Assembly (NCBI GenBank): GCA_051745425.1
Contig: JBNJEB010000004.1
Span: 1 to 40,214 of the forward strand
DNA: 40,214 nt
Direction of reading: 5' to 3'
DNA from: Halonatronomonas sp051745425
GTDB taxonomy: Bacteria > Bacillota > Halanaerobiia > Halanaerobiales > Halarsenatibacteraceae
Below are positions 24,294 to 33,151 of this stretch, in pieces (position 1 is the first letter of the stretch; each line of letters starts with the position of its first letter). A program made the position numbers and the translations under genes. The notes beneath the pieces were generated by a model. The model was not told the origin of the DNA and searched no databases. It saw only the letters and a program-made list of their open reading frames with translations.

Positions 24294-25982
24294 ATGAAAA
24301 AAATTAGTAAGGATTTCAATAGAATATATTTAATTTTGAGTATAACATTTTTATTATCGATTTTTGGTTTATTTCTCTATTATTCATTTAATAATCAAAT
24401 TCAATTATTTCCGGTGATTTTAATCTCTGGTGTTGGTATTTTATTGGCTAAATATTTTTCAATTAAGATTATTAAGCCTTTAGATAAGATAACTGACTGG
24501 GCAAATAAGTTAGCAGAGGGCCAGCATGAAGCCTGTCCTGTTAACCTTGATTATCAAGAGTTAAATACACTCTCAGTTTCATTAAAGCGGCTTGTAGAAA
24601 AGATTGAGAATAAAGAACAGGAACTGAATCAAAAAGAAGAGGAGATAAAGATAAGCTCCTGGCAGATTAAGAATTACAATGATGAGATAACTGAATTAAA
24701 TAAGAAGCTAGAATACAAAACTCTCTATGACCCATTAACTAAATTGCCAAATCGTCGACAGTTTATAAATAATCTTAAAGCCGAATTAAAGGCAGATAGA
24801 TCTGGTGCAGTAGTTTTAATTGACCTGGATAATTTCAAAGAGATCAATGACACCCTGGGTCATGTTTATGGTGATATTATGCTAAGCCAGATTGGAGATA
24901 GATTTCTTGATCTTAATAATGATAATCTTTTCATAGCCAGGTATGGCGGCGATGAGTTTTTGCTTTTAATTAAGGGAGTCAGTAGAATAGACGAGATAGA
25001 AGAATATTTAAATTCGATAGAAGAATGCTTGAATAGCCCCTTTAATGTTAATGACGATTTCTTGCATATCGATTATAGTATTGGCATCACTCTCTTTCCC
25101 GAGGATTCAAAAAAGACCTATGATCTTATCACCTTTGCAGATACTGCGATGTATAGGGCAAAAGGACTTTTTGGTCAGAATAAGTTATATTATAATGACA
25201 GGATGTTTCAGGAGTTGATGAAAAAGAAAGAAATCCGGGAGATTTTAAAGGATGCATTAAAAAATGATAACTTTAACCTTGTATATCAGCCTCAAATAAA
25301 TTTAAAAACTGGAAAAGCTGATACGTTTGAAGCTTTAATCAGGCTAAAGGATGAAGATATCTCTCCTGGAGAGTTTATTCCTGTTGCTGAAGAGAGTAAT
25401 TTGATTATGGATATTGGCCGCTGGGTAACAGAGGCTGCAATCAGGCAGCTGGCAGACTGGCAGAATAAAGGTTTTCATACTAAATCAATTTCGATTAATT
25501 TTTCGGCTCAGCAGCTAAATGATTTTTCATATATTGATTTTCTAAAAGATAAACTTGAATATTATGGGGTTTCTGCAGATCTACTGGAGATTGAGATTAC
25601 AGAGACTGTCCTTCTTGAAAAGAAAGATAAATCAATTGGCTTTTTAAATAAGCTAAAGGATTCAGGTGTTAAGATCTCTCTTGATGATTTTGGGACAGGC
25701 TATTCTTCTTTAAGTTATTTAACCTATATTGATCTCGATAAGATAAAATTCGATCGCTCTCTGAATCAGAAATTCCTTCAGGATAATTATACAGATACAA
25801 TGGCAGGTTTAATTTCATTATTCCATAGCATGAATTTAATAATTGTTGCAGAAGGGATTGAGGAGAAAGATAATTTTAAGAAGTTATCTGAAAGTGCCTG
25901 TGATTATATTCAGGGCTATCTATTTAGCAGGCCAGTTAGTCCAGAAGCTATTGAAAAAATCTATGAGCATAATTTTATTTAG
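24294..25982 (+). CDS. Membrane GGDEF-EAL protein (c-di-GMP turnover)
   Basis: 562 residues. Two membrane helices (about 10-30 and 40-58), a HAMP-like linker ending near 105, a coiled coil (about 100-145), GGDEF domain (about 145-305) with the intact RYGGDEF motif near 217, and EAL domain (about 315-560) with FEALIRL near 346 and DDFGTGYSSLSYL near 463. Both catalytic signatures are complete, so it could make and break c-di-GMP. The short periplasmic part between the helices gives little room for a ligand-binding sensor. With the gene at 13255 it is the second c-di-GMP enzyme in the window. Confidence 0.93.
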   Translation: MKKISKDFNRIYLILSITFLLSIFGLFLYYSFNNQIQLFPVILISGVGILLAKYFSIKIIKPLDKITDWANKLAEGQHEACPVNLDYQELNTLSVSLKRLVEKIENKEQELNQKEEEIKISSWQIKNYNDEITELNKKLEYKTLYDPLTKLPNRRQFINNLKAELKADRSGAVVLIDLDNFKEINDTLGHVYGDIMLSQIGDRFLDLNNDNLFIARYGGDEFLLLIKGVSRIDEIEEYLNSIEECLNSPFNVNDDFLHIDYSIGITLFPEDSKKTYDLITFADTAMYRAKGLFGQNKLYYNDRMFQELMKKKEIREILKDALKNDNFNLVYQPQINLKTGKADTFEALIRLKDEDISPGEFIPVAEESNLIMDIGRWVTEAAIRQLADWQNKGFHTKSISINFSAQQLNDFSYIDFLKDKLEYYGVSADLLEIEITETVLLEKKDKSIGFLNKLKDSGVKISLDDFGTGYSSLSYLTYIDLDKIKFDRSLNQKFLQDNYTDTMAGLISLFHSMNLIIVAEGIEEKDNFKKLSESACDYIQGYLFSRPVSPEAIEKIYEHNFI

Positions 25983-26059
25983 ATTAACCTTTCTGATATA
26001 ATAATTATAGGTTATAAAAATAATATATTTTATTTATAATTAATCAGGAGGTTGCTAAA

Positions 26060-26650
26060 ATGCAAACAATTAACTGTACAGGGCTTGACTGTCCAGAACC
26101 GGTAGTAAAAGCTAAGAATGCTTTAGAGAATAATGATAAAGTTAAAATTATTGTGGATAATGAAGTAGCAGCTAATAATGTTGCCAGGATGGCTGTGAAT
26201 AAAGGTTATCAGGTAGATGAAACAAAAATATCCGCTGATAAATATGAACTTTTAATTTATGGTCAAAATAGAAAGGAAGATTTAGAAGGAGCTACAGAAG
26301 CCACTAAAATTTCTCCAGCTACTGATGTTATTTTAATAACTGCTGAGCAATTAGGCGAGGGTCCTGAAGAATTAGGGGCTCTGTTAATGAATGGTCTCCT
26401 TAAGACAATTGCTGACTTGAGTAATCAACCAGATACTTTGATTTTGATGAATAATGGCGTTAAGCTGGCAACAATAAATGAAGAAACAGTTGCAACTTTA
26501 AATAAATTAGTTGATAATGGACTTGAATTAAAGGTCTGTGGAACCTGTCTTGAATATTTAGATTTAAAAGCCGAGCTAAAGGTTGGCCAGATCAGTAATA
26601 TGTATGAAATCCTTGAAATGATAACATCTAACTCTACTGTTCATTTATAA
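26060..26650 (+). CDS. yedF: YedF, sulfurtransferase-like selenium metabolism protein
   Basis: 196 residues, ATG after AGGAGG. N-terminal TusA/SirA-like domain (1-70) with the CPxP motif GLDCPEPVVKAK; C-terminal DsrE-like domain (about 90-196) containing LMNGLLKTIAD and KVCGTCLEYLDL. This two-domain form is the YedF protein that occurs in bacteria using selenium (selenocysteine or selenium-dependent enzymes) and is thought to help handle reactive selenium. It supports the reading of the UGA at 1754 as selenocysteine. Monocistronic, with a terminator at 26674. Confidence 0.9.
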   Translation: MQTINCTGLDCPEPVVKAKNALENNDKVKIIVDNEVAANNVARMAVNKGYQVDETKISADKYELLIYGQNRKEDLEGATEATKISPATDVILITAEQLGEGPEELGALLMNGLLKTIADLSNQPDTLILMNNGVKLATINEETVATLNKLVDNGLELKVCGTCLEYLDLKAELKVGQISNMYEILEMITSNSTVHL

Positions 26651-26673
26651 TTTTAGTAGATTTAAACTATCTG

Positions 26674-26708
26674 GCGGCATCTTTTAAATAGATGTCGCTT
26701 TTTATATT
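26674..26708 (+). terminator. Rho-independent terminator after yedF
   Basis: GCGGCATCT (26674-26682) pairs with AGATGTCGC (26690-26698), one G-U pair, followed by five T. Confidence 0.85.
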
Positions 26709-26793
26709 CTTTATTGATTTATGCAGGAATTAAAGAATTCACAAAGAATTACTAATATAACAATCTATAAAAATTAGAAAGCAGGAGAAAATT

Positions 26794-28242
26794 ATGGCAG
26801 CAAAGCGATTGAAAAATATTGCTTTAATCAATAAATTTGGTTATGGTGCCGGAAATTTAGGTGCTGGAATTATCCTGCAGGTAATAAATACTTACATTAT
26901 TTTTTATGCTACTGCTGTCTTAAATATCCCTGGAACTATGGTTGGGATTGCAGTTAGTTTGAGTATAATCTGGGATGCAATTACAGATCCTATAATGGGT
27001 TATATCTCTGACAAAACGAACTTAAAGTATTTTGGCCGGAGACATTTATATTTAATTATTGGAACTTTCTTTGCAGGGTTCTTTAATTTTTATTTATGGA
27101 CAATTAATCCTGAACATTCATTAATCATTAAGTATAGCTGGTTTTTTGTAAATATTATTTTAGTTAAAACCTTTTTGACTGTTTTCGGGACACCATATGT
27201 TGCCCTGGGAGCTGAACTCTCAAACGATTATAATGAGAGGACATTAATTCAATCAATTAGGACTGTTTTTTTTGTTTTCGGTATCTTTTCTGCTACTGCG
27301 CTAGGTCTTTATTTATTTTTTAAACCGACTGAAGAGTATCACCTTGGCCAATTAAATCCCGGGGCTTATGCCAATATGGGGATTGCTTCATCTATTATTA
27401 TGATTATTTCAGGAATTATAGTCTTTATAGCTACCTATAAATATCTACCCTACTTATATAAATTTACTGATGATAAAAAAACTGGTCCGTTTAATCCGGT
27501 AAATGAATTAAAACAATTAATTATTGACTTTAAAACTGCTTTAAATAATTATGATTTTAGAGCTATAGTATTAGGTTATCTTTTTACAAATTTGACAGTT
27601 GCTCTTTTTACTGCAGTTGGTCTTCATGTATTTACCTATACTTTTGCTATGAATAATACTGAAATAGCAATAATAATTGGCACCCAATTTTTAGTAAGCA
27701 TTATTTCTCAACCTTTCTGGGTTGCTGTCTCTGCAAAGGTTGATAAAAGGCCGACTATATTAATCGGTCTGGGATTTTCCCTGATTGCAGCTTTTATTTT
27801 TCTTTTTTCAGTACTGAATAGATTTTATATAGCTGAACACCATCTTTTCTTATTACCATTTGCATTTATGGCCGGTTTTGGTAATGGCAGCCTTTTTACC
27901 TTACCAGCTTCAATGGTGGCAGATGTTATTGATGTTGAAGAATTAAACACAGGAGTGAGATTAGAAGGCATTTATTATGGTTGTTTAACATTTTCATATA
28001 AAACATCCCAGTCTATAGCCATCTTATTTTTAGGAATATTATTAGATATAATTGGGTTTGATCCAGGACTTGCAGAACAAACTGACTTTACATTGGTGTT
28101 TATTGGTCTTATTCTTGCAATTGGGGGTATTATTACAATTGGATTTGCCTTTAAATTTTATAATAATTATAGATTAACCCATTCCATTGTTGAAAATGTA
28201 CAGGAAAAATTAAAATCTCAGGAGGATATAGATGAAGAATAG
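26794..28242 (+). CDS. GPH family (MelB-like) cation symporter
   Basis: 482 residues, twelve membrane helices. NKFGYGAGNLG near the N-terminus, IIWDAITDPIMGYISDKTN with the cation-site aspartates, GRRHLYLIIGT in loop 2-3 and GTPYVALGAELSNDYNERT are signature blocks of glycoside-pentoside-hexuronide:cation symporters. Usual substrates are sugars or uronides. The stop overlaps the next gene (a CoA-transferase) by 11 bases, which makes an organic acid or a substrate fermented to acids a likely alternative cargo (inference). Confidence 0.85.
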   Translation: MAAKRLKNIALINKFGYGAGNLGAGIILQVINTYIIFYATAVLNIPGTMVGIAVSLSIIWDAITDPIMGYISDKTNLKYFGRRHLYLIIGTFFAGFFNFYLWTINPEHSLIIKYSWFFVNIILVKTFLTVFGTPYVALGAELSNDYNERTLIQSIRTVFFVFGIFSATALGLYLFFKPTEEYHLGQLNPGAYANMGIASSIIMIISGIIVFIATYKYLPYLYKFTDDKKTGPFNPVNELKQLIIDFKTALNNYDFRAIVLGYLFTNLTVALFTAVGLHVFTYTFAMNNTEIAIIIGTQFLVSIISQPFWVAVSAKVDKRPTILIGLGFSLIAAFIFLFSVLNRFYIAEHHLFLLPFAFMAGFGNGSLFTLPASMVADVIDVEELNTGVRLEGIYYGCLTFSYKTSQSIAILFLGILLDIIGFDPGLAEQTDFTLVFIGLILAIGGIITIGFAFKFYNNYRLTHSIVENVQEKLKSQEDIDEE

Positions 28243-29716
28243 AATTAGAAATAAAGCATTAAGAGATAAGATTATATCTGCTGATGAGGCAGCGTCAATA
28301 ATTAAAAATGGCATGACTATAGGTTGCAGTGGTTTTACGCCTTCAGGTTATCCAAAGGCAGTACCACTTGCACTGGCAGCAAAAAATAAAAATAATGAAT
28401 TTAAGATTAATATTTTAACAGGAGCTTCTGTAGGGAGTGAACTTGATGGAAAACTTGCTGAGGCAGGTTTAATAAAAAATAGATATCCCTATCAATCTGA
28501 CAAAAATTTAAGAGCATCAATTAACAGAGGTAATATTCACTATTCAGATATTCATCTCAGTCATTTTCCTCAAAATGTGAGATATGGCCATTATGGGAAT
28601 ATAGATCTGGCAATAACAGAAGCACTTGCCATAACAGAGGAGGGCTGGATAGTTCCAACTACTTCCGTTGGGGCGACACCAACATTCTTAAAGGAAGCCG
28701 ATAAGATAATTGTTGAATTGAATTTAAATAAGCCGTTAGATTTAGAAGGAATCCATGATATCTATCAACTAGCTGATCCCCCTAACAGACAACCAATTCC
28801 CTTGAAAGAAGCCGATCAAAGAATTGGTGATCCTTATATTAAAGTTGATCCTGAAAAGATTGAGGGTATAGTAGTTACAGAGCTTGAAGATGAAATTAGT
28901 TTTTCAGCTTATCAGGATGAGATTAGTAATAAAATTGCCAGTCATATTATTAATTTTTTAGAATCAGAACAGCAGGCCGGTAATATTCCAAAAGAATTAT
29001 TGCCTCTGCAATCAGGTGTTGGAGCTGTCGCCAATGCTGTTCTTGCTGGACTTTGCAACTCAAACTTTAAAGATATAAAATTCTATTCTGAAGTTATTCA
29101 GGATGCAGTTTTAGATTTGATCGACTGTGGTAAGATAGATATTGCTTCAGGAACATCGATTACACTGTCGGAATCAGGCAAGAAACAATTCAAAGAATAT
29201 ATAGACTTATATAAAGAGAAGATAATCTTAAGGCCTCAGGAAATAAGTAATAATCCTGAAATAATTAGAAGGCTGGGTTCAATAGCAATTAACACTGCCA
29301 TTGAGGCTGATCTATATGGTAATATCAATTCTACTCATATTATGGGCAATAGAATGATGAATGGGATTGGCGGTTCAGGGGATTTTGCCCGGAATGCTTA
29401 TCTAAGTATTTTTGTTACAAGTTCAATGGCTAAAGACGGGCAAATATCATCAATAGTGCCAATGGTTTCTCATGTTGATCATACCGAGCACGATGTTGAT
29501 ATAATAGTTACCGAGCAGGGCCTGGCTGATTTAAGAGGTTTATCACCTCAGGAGAGAGCAGTTGAGATAATAAATAAAACTGTTTCGCCAGAGTATAAGG
29601 ATAAATTGTTGGATTATTTTAAGAGGGCCCAGAGGGCAGGAGGGCATACTCCTCTTATATTAAATGAAGCTTTGAGCTGGCATCAAAGATTTATAGATAC
29701 TGGCTCTATGAAATAG
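28232..29716 (+). CDS. Acetyl-CoA hydrolase/transferase family, succinate:acyl CoA-transferase type
   Basis: 494 residues, ATG behind CAGGAGGATATAG. FYSEVIQDAVLDL near residue 285 contains the glutamate that carries CoA in class I transferases; GNINSTHIMG...MMNGIGGSGDFARNAYLSIF and MVSHVDHTEHDVDIIVTEQGLADLRGL are the strongly conserved C-terminal blocks of the succinyl-CoA:acetate type (YgfH/ScaT/AarC) branch. It swaps CoA between acyl donor and carboxylate acceptor, typical for acetate- or propionate-forming fermentations. Translationally coupled to the GPH symporter and closed by a strong shared terminator. Confidence 0.92.
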   Translation: MKNRIRNKALRDKIISADEAASIIKNGMTIGCSGFTPSGYPKAVPLALAAKNKNNEFKINILTGASVGSELDGKLAEAGLIKNRYPYQSDKNLRASINRGNIHYSDIHLSHFPQNVRYGHYGNIDLAITEALAITEEGWIVPTTSVGATPTFLKEADKIIVELNLNKPLDLEGIHDIYQLADPPNRQPIPLKEADQRIGDPYIKVDPEKIEGIVVTELEDEISFSAYQDEISNKIASHIINFLESEQQAGNIPKELLPLQSGVGAVANAVLAGLCNSNFKDIKFYSEVIQDAVLDLIDCGKIDIASGTSITLSESGKKQFKEYIDLYKEKIILRPQEISNNPEIIRRLGSIAINTAIEADLYGNINSTHIMGNRMMNGIGGSGDFARNAYLSIFVTSSMAKDGQISSIVPMVSHVDHTEHDVDIIVTEQGLADLRGLSPQERAVEIINKTVSPEYKDKLLDYFKRAQRAGGHTPLILNEALSWHQRFIDTGSMK

Positions 29717-29748
29717 AAAAAACCGGGCTAAATAGCCCGGTTTTTTTA
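29716..29748. terminator. Bidirectional terminator between convergent genes
   Basis: AAAAAACCGGGCT and AGCCCGGTTTTTTT (stem within 29717-29744, 4-base loop aaat) form a long hairpin with T-runs in both directions between the CoA-transferase gene and the peptide-binding protein gene. Confidence 0.92.
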
Positions 29749-29767
29749 TCTAAAATATTGATTTTTA

Positions 29768-31309
29768 TTAATCAGTAAAATATGCTTCATGGGCCAGAAT
29801 ACTTTCTCTTGGATGATGGACTAAACCTTCCACATTATTTCTAACAGCATTTATTTGCGAAATACTGTGGAGGAAGATCCAGGGAGCGTCATCCCAGATT
29901 ATTTCAATTGCCTCAGCATAAAGTGCTTTTCTTTCCTCTGTATCTGTTTCTATTCTCGCTGCTTCTAATAATTCGTCAACTTCAGAATTAGCATAGAAAC
30001 TTCTATTACTCCCATCAGGTGCCCATTCACCTGAATGCAAGAGGGCATAGAGACCGTAATCAGCATCACCGGTTACAGTACCCCAGCCAAGAAGATACAT
30101 TTCATGGGGGCTTTCATCTGGTTCGGCATTAATGACTTCAAGATAGGTTGCCCATTCCATAGTAGTCATATTTGCTTCAATTCCAACTTCTGCCAGTTGA
30201 CTTTGAACTGCCTGGGCTATAATATTATCCATTGGATATCTTCCGACTGGATAATAAAATTCTACTTCAAAGCCATCTGGATAGCCGGCTTCTGCAAGTA
30301 ATTCTCTAGCTCTATCTGGGTCATATTCATATATTTCCTGTTCTGAATAACCAAAAATATCTGGAGAGATTGGAGCATCAGAAGGTCTACCTGCTCCACT
30401 CAGGATATTTTCGACAATAGATTCTGTATCGACAGCATAATTAACAGCCTGTCTTACTTTTAAATCATCAAAAGGTTCTTTTTGGGCGTGAAGGCCAATA
30501 TAAAGGGTTCTTAAACTCGCAACATTTTTAACAGTAATATCTGGATTTTCTGTTAGTCTGCCAACATCTCTTGGAGGTACATTCATAATTGCATGAGCTT
30601 CCCCGGTTTCTAACATTACAACTCTGGTTGATTCTTCTGGAACAACTAAGATTGTAACAGTATCCAGAAATGCTGGTTCTCCCCAGTAGTCATCATTGCG
30701 ACTCATTATAACTGATTCACCCCGGGACCAGCCATCAAATTTGAATTTGCCAGTACCAACTGGATTACTACCTACATCGTCTCCATATTTTTCGACGGCA
30801 GCAGGGCTGATCATTGAAATAAAATCATGGGATAGATGGGCAAGAATTGGAGCAAAAGGCTCATCAGTAGATAAGCTAATAGTATACTCATCGATTACTT
30901 CAATTTCAGTTATCCTATTGATCAGAAATGAGAAAACTGCTTCATCTTCAATTAATCTTTCCAGATTGAATTTGACAGCTTCGGCATTGAAAGGTTCACC
31001 GTCATGGAAATTGACATCTTCTCTAAGATATAATTCATAGGTTAGACCATCTTCAGAGACAGAATAGTCTTCAGCAAGTAATGGTACAATATCCCCCTCA
31101 GGTGTCATTTCAAAAAGTGTTTCCATCATATGGACCATAACCATTGCTGCAGGTGAAGAAGAGGCTAGAACCGGATCAAGTGATTCCGGGTCAGCACCAA
31201 TTGCTATTTTTAAATCTCCACCCTCCTGTTCCTGTGCTAAAACATTGCCTGATGATAATAAAACTACAGCTAAGATAAATACTACTAAACCAAATAAAAG
31301 TTTTTTCAT
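29768..31309 (-). CDS. Family 5 (peptide/DppA-OppA type) ABC substrate-binding protein, orphan
   Basis: 513 residues from ATG 31309; a TTG just before it (31312) is an alternative, AGGAG being 7 bases from TTG and 10 from ATG. Signal peptide with core FGLVVFILAVVLLS, cleaved after VLA; no lipobox. DLKIAIGADPESLDPVLASS is the start motif of family 5, and YELYLREDVNFHDGEPFNAEAVKFNLER its standard block. It binds peptides, nickel or similar in the periplasm. No permease or ATPase gene is adjacent, so it must serve a transporter encoded elsewhere. It is divergent from the TetR gene, with a TTAGACA half-site (31355-31361) between. Confidence 0.9.
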   Translation of the reverse strand: MKKLLFGLVVFILAVVLLSSGNVLAQEQEGGDLKIAIGADPESLDPVLASSSPAAMVMVHMMETLFEMTPEGDIVPLLAEDYSVSEDGLTYELYLREDVNFHDGEPFNAEAVKFNLERLIEDEAVFSFLINRITEIEVIDEYTISLSTDEPFAPILAHLSHDFISMISPAAVEKYGDDVGSNPVGTGKFKFDGWSRGESVIMSRNDDYWGEPAFLDTVTILVVPEESTRVVMLETGEAHAIMNVPPRDVGRLTENPDITVKNVASLRTLYIGLHAQKEPFDDLKVRQAVNYAVDTESIVENILSGAGRPSDAPISPDIFGYSEQEIYEYDPDRARELLAEAGYPDGFEVEFYYPVGRYPMDNIIAQAVQSQLAEVGIEANMTTMEWATYLEVINAEPDESPHEMYLLGWGTVTGDADYGLYALLHSGEWAPDGSNRSFYANSEVDELLEAARIETDTEERKALYAEAIEIIWDDAPWIFLHSISQINAVRNNVEGLVHHPRESILAHEAYFTD

Positions 31310-31503
31310 CAATACTCGACTCCTCTCATATTTTTAAATCTGAATACTATATATTTAGACAAAACTTTTATATTTCCTGCATAAACTGCAAATAAATATT
31401 AAAATATATTGATGAATATTAAACAAGGAGTTTTAAGATTTACAGATAATTATTAGTATAGAGCAGAATAAATTGGTGTTATATTTAAGGAGAGTGTAAG
31501 GAG

Positions 31504-32055
31504 ATGGCTGATTCACTAATAACTAAAAATGCCATGGCTGCAGCTATGAAAGAATTAATGGCAGAAAAGCCGATAAAGAAAATAAATGTAAAGGATATTA
31601 CTGATAGGTGTGGTCTGAGCAGAAAAAGTTTTTATTATCATTTTAAGGATAAATATGATCTTGTAAATTGGATATTCTATACTGAGTTTGTCAGGGAAAT
31701 AAAAGATAATGGTGTCGATTATAATTGGGAACTGCTCGAAAGAATCTGTAAATATTTTTATAGGAATAAAGAATTTTATTCAAAAGCTCTTAAGGCAGAA
31801 GGACAAAACTCTTTCTCCCAGTACTTTGTTGAAGTTTTAAGGCCTATTATTTTAGAAAATTATAAGAATGTTTTTGACGACAATAAAGAAAAAGAATTTT
31901 TTGCAACATTTTTTGCTGATGCTACCAGGCTAGCTATTAAGCGCTGGATACTTGAAGAAGATAGTAGGTCTCCAGAGGAGTTTGTAGAATTGATGAAAAC
32001 AGCAGCAACTGGAATGGCTCAAAGAGTTATCTCCAGGCTGGAGGAGTCAAAATAA
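31504..32055 (+). CDS. TetR/AcrR family transcriptional regulator
   Basis: 183 residues, ATG after AAGGAG. The N-terminal TetR helix-turn-helix occupies about 8-60: AAAMKELMAEKPIKKINVKDITDRCGLSRKSFYYHF, with the DhaS/TetR_C_7-like C-terminal domain, a Firmicute subgroup often autoregulated. It lies between the orphan binding-protein gene and the radical SAM-like gene (3' overlap of 29 bases with the latter, convergent). A TetR-type palindrome at 33053 and a matching half-site at 31355 make it the candidate repressor of the whole cluster (inference). Confidence 0.9.
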   Translation: MADSLITKNAMAAAMKELMAEKPIKKINVKDITDRCGLSRKSFYYHFKDKYDLVNWIFYTEFVREIKDNGVDYNWELLERICKYFYRNKEFYSKALKAEGQNSFSQYFVEVLRPIILENYKNVFDDNKEKEFFATFFADATRLAIKRWILEEDSRSPEEFVELMKTAATGMAQRVISRLEESK

Positions 32056-32929
32056 TCTTTCCTATCATTTCTAAGTCATGATATAAATCGAATAAAAATA
32101 GTGGATACTTTAATTTCTTTCTGGATTTGATAACATATTCATGTACTTTTTTTGAATCTGTAAAGTTTTCATCCGGGATTAAACAGCAGAAATTAGATTG
32201 ATAATCTTTAATTTTAGTCAACCAGTCTTTATTAATAATCTCTTCTGCTATTAGGTCATTATAGTAATAATGGAAACCATAAAGTTTATTTTTTTCTTTT
32301 AGTAAGTTTAAACTCTGCTTAAACTTTTTATGAGGATTTTTATAATTATCTAGTTCAACAGAAAAATAAATATTATTTAGGCTGGAGAATTTTTTTAGAG
32401 TCTCTTTGTTTATAGCAGTTGGTTGAGTAAAAATGCTAAAAACCGAATCTTGATGTTTACTTATTAATTCAGGTAGATCAATTATTAGATTATCTTTAAA
32501 AATTATATAATTAAAGACTCCCTTTTTTTTCTTGTTGTAAATGAGAGTATTATAATTATTAATTCCCACTTTATTTTTTGGTCTGACAAAGCAGGTCCAG
32601 TCAGGATAATTTAGGTTTTGTTTACTTTTCCTTAGGGTTTTAGCTCCAGATATCCAACTTCTATATCCTAAATTTATTCCAAATTCAGTGATAGTTTGGT
32701 TATCTATCTCAGAGGCTACTTTATTGAGTAATTGATAATATTTATTTTCAGAATCGTTTAAAGTTTTATGGAGCATAGTTAGCAGTTCATTTTGATATTG
32801 ACTTTCAGCAAAACAGCTTGCTAAATCTAATAAATATCTAAAAGCTCTTCCAGGTTCTTCTTTGCTATCCCTCAATCCTTTTTCAACTGCAGATTTAATT
32901 AAAGCAGTAATGGCTTCATCTTTATTCAA
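32027..32929 (-). CDS. Cluster-less radical SAM-like protein, paralogue of the neighbouring radical SAM enzyme
   Basis: 300 residues, TTG start behind AGGGGGG. No family recognised directly, but it follows the neighbouring radical SAM protein (33152) through its length: ENKYYQLLNKVASEID (61-76) matches ENNWYQYVKSIYSDLD; the strand pattern YIIFKDNLIIDLPELISKHQ (141-160) matches YIYSGGEPLLRKDDIVRLAKKH; DSVFSIFTQPTAINKETLKKF matches DAMFLAFTNGTLIDEEFAEKM; and KLKYPLFLFDLYHD (272-285) matches KTKPIFTIDFWND. The CxxxCxxC cluster loop and the GGEP motif are absent (PDWTCFVRP and FKDN instead) and the SPASM part is missing. It should not bind a radical SAM cluster and may be a partner or substrate-binding pseudoenzyme. 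More AT-rich than its neighbours. A decaying copy is the alternative, though the frame is intact. Confidence 0.75.
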   Translation of the reverse strand: MNKDEAITALIKSAVEKGLRDSKEEPGRAFRYLLDLASCFAESQYQNELLTMLHKTLNDSENKYYQLLNKVASEIDNQTITEFGINLGYRSWISGAKTLRKSKQNLNYPDWTCFVRPKNKVGINNYNTLIYNKKKKGVFNYIIFKDNLIIDLPELISKHQDSVFSIFTQPTAINKETLKKFSSLNNIYFSVELDNYKNPHKKFKQSLNLLKEKNKLYGFHYYYNDLIAEEIINKDWLTKIKDYQSNFCCLIPDENFTDSKKVHEYVIKSRKKLKYPLFLFDLYHDLEMIGKIILTPPAWR

Positions 32930-33052
32930 TGGAATTCCCCCCTTGAAAACTCCATTCTTTTAATTATATTATAAAATAATCTCAATATTTATAAAATGGA
33001 CAGATATTTTATTTGTGTAGAAACTTCACATTATTGTCTGAATGGGTATTTT

Positions 33053-33077
33053 TTAGACAGCTATGGAAATTGTCTAA
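33053..33077. promoter_or_regulatory. TetR-type palindrome between the divergent radical SAM genes
   Basis: TTAGACA (33053-33059) and TGTCTAA (33071-33077), perfect inverted repeats with an 11-base gap. A third half-site, TGTCTG, lies at 33035-33040. A TATAAT for the radical SAM gene follows at 33100-33105. Size and symmetry fit a TetR dimer site; a TetR gene is 1 kb away. Confidence 0.6.
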
Positions 33078-33151
33078 TGCATTTTAATTAGATATTTATT
33101 ATAATATACTTGTAAAGATCAAGGATTAAGTTATCCGGGGAGGGGGATAAT

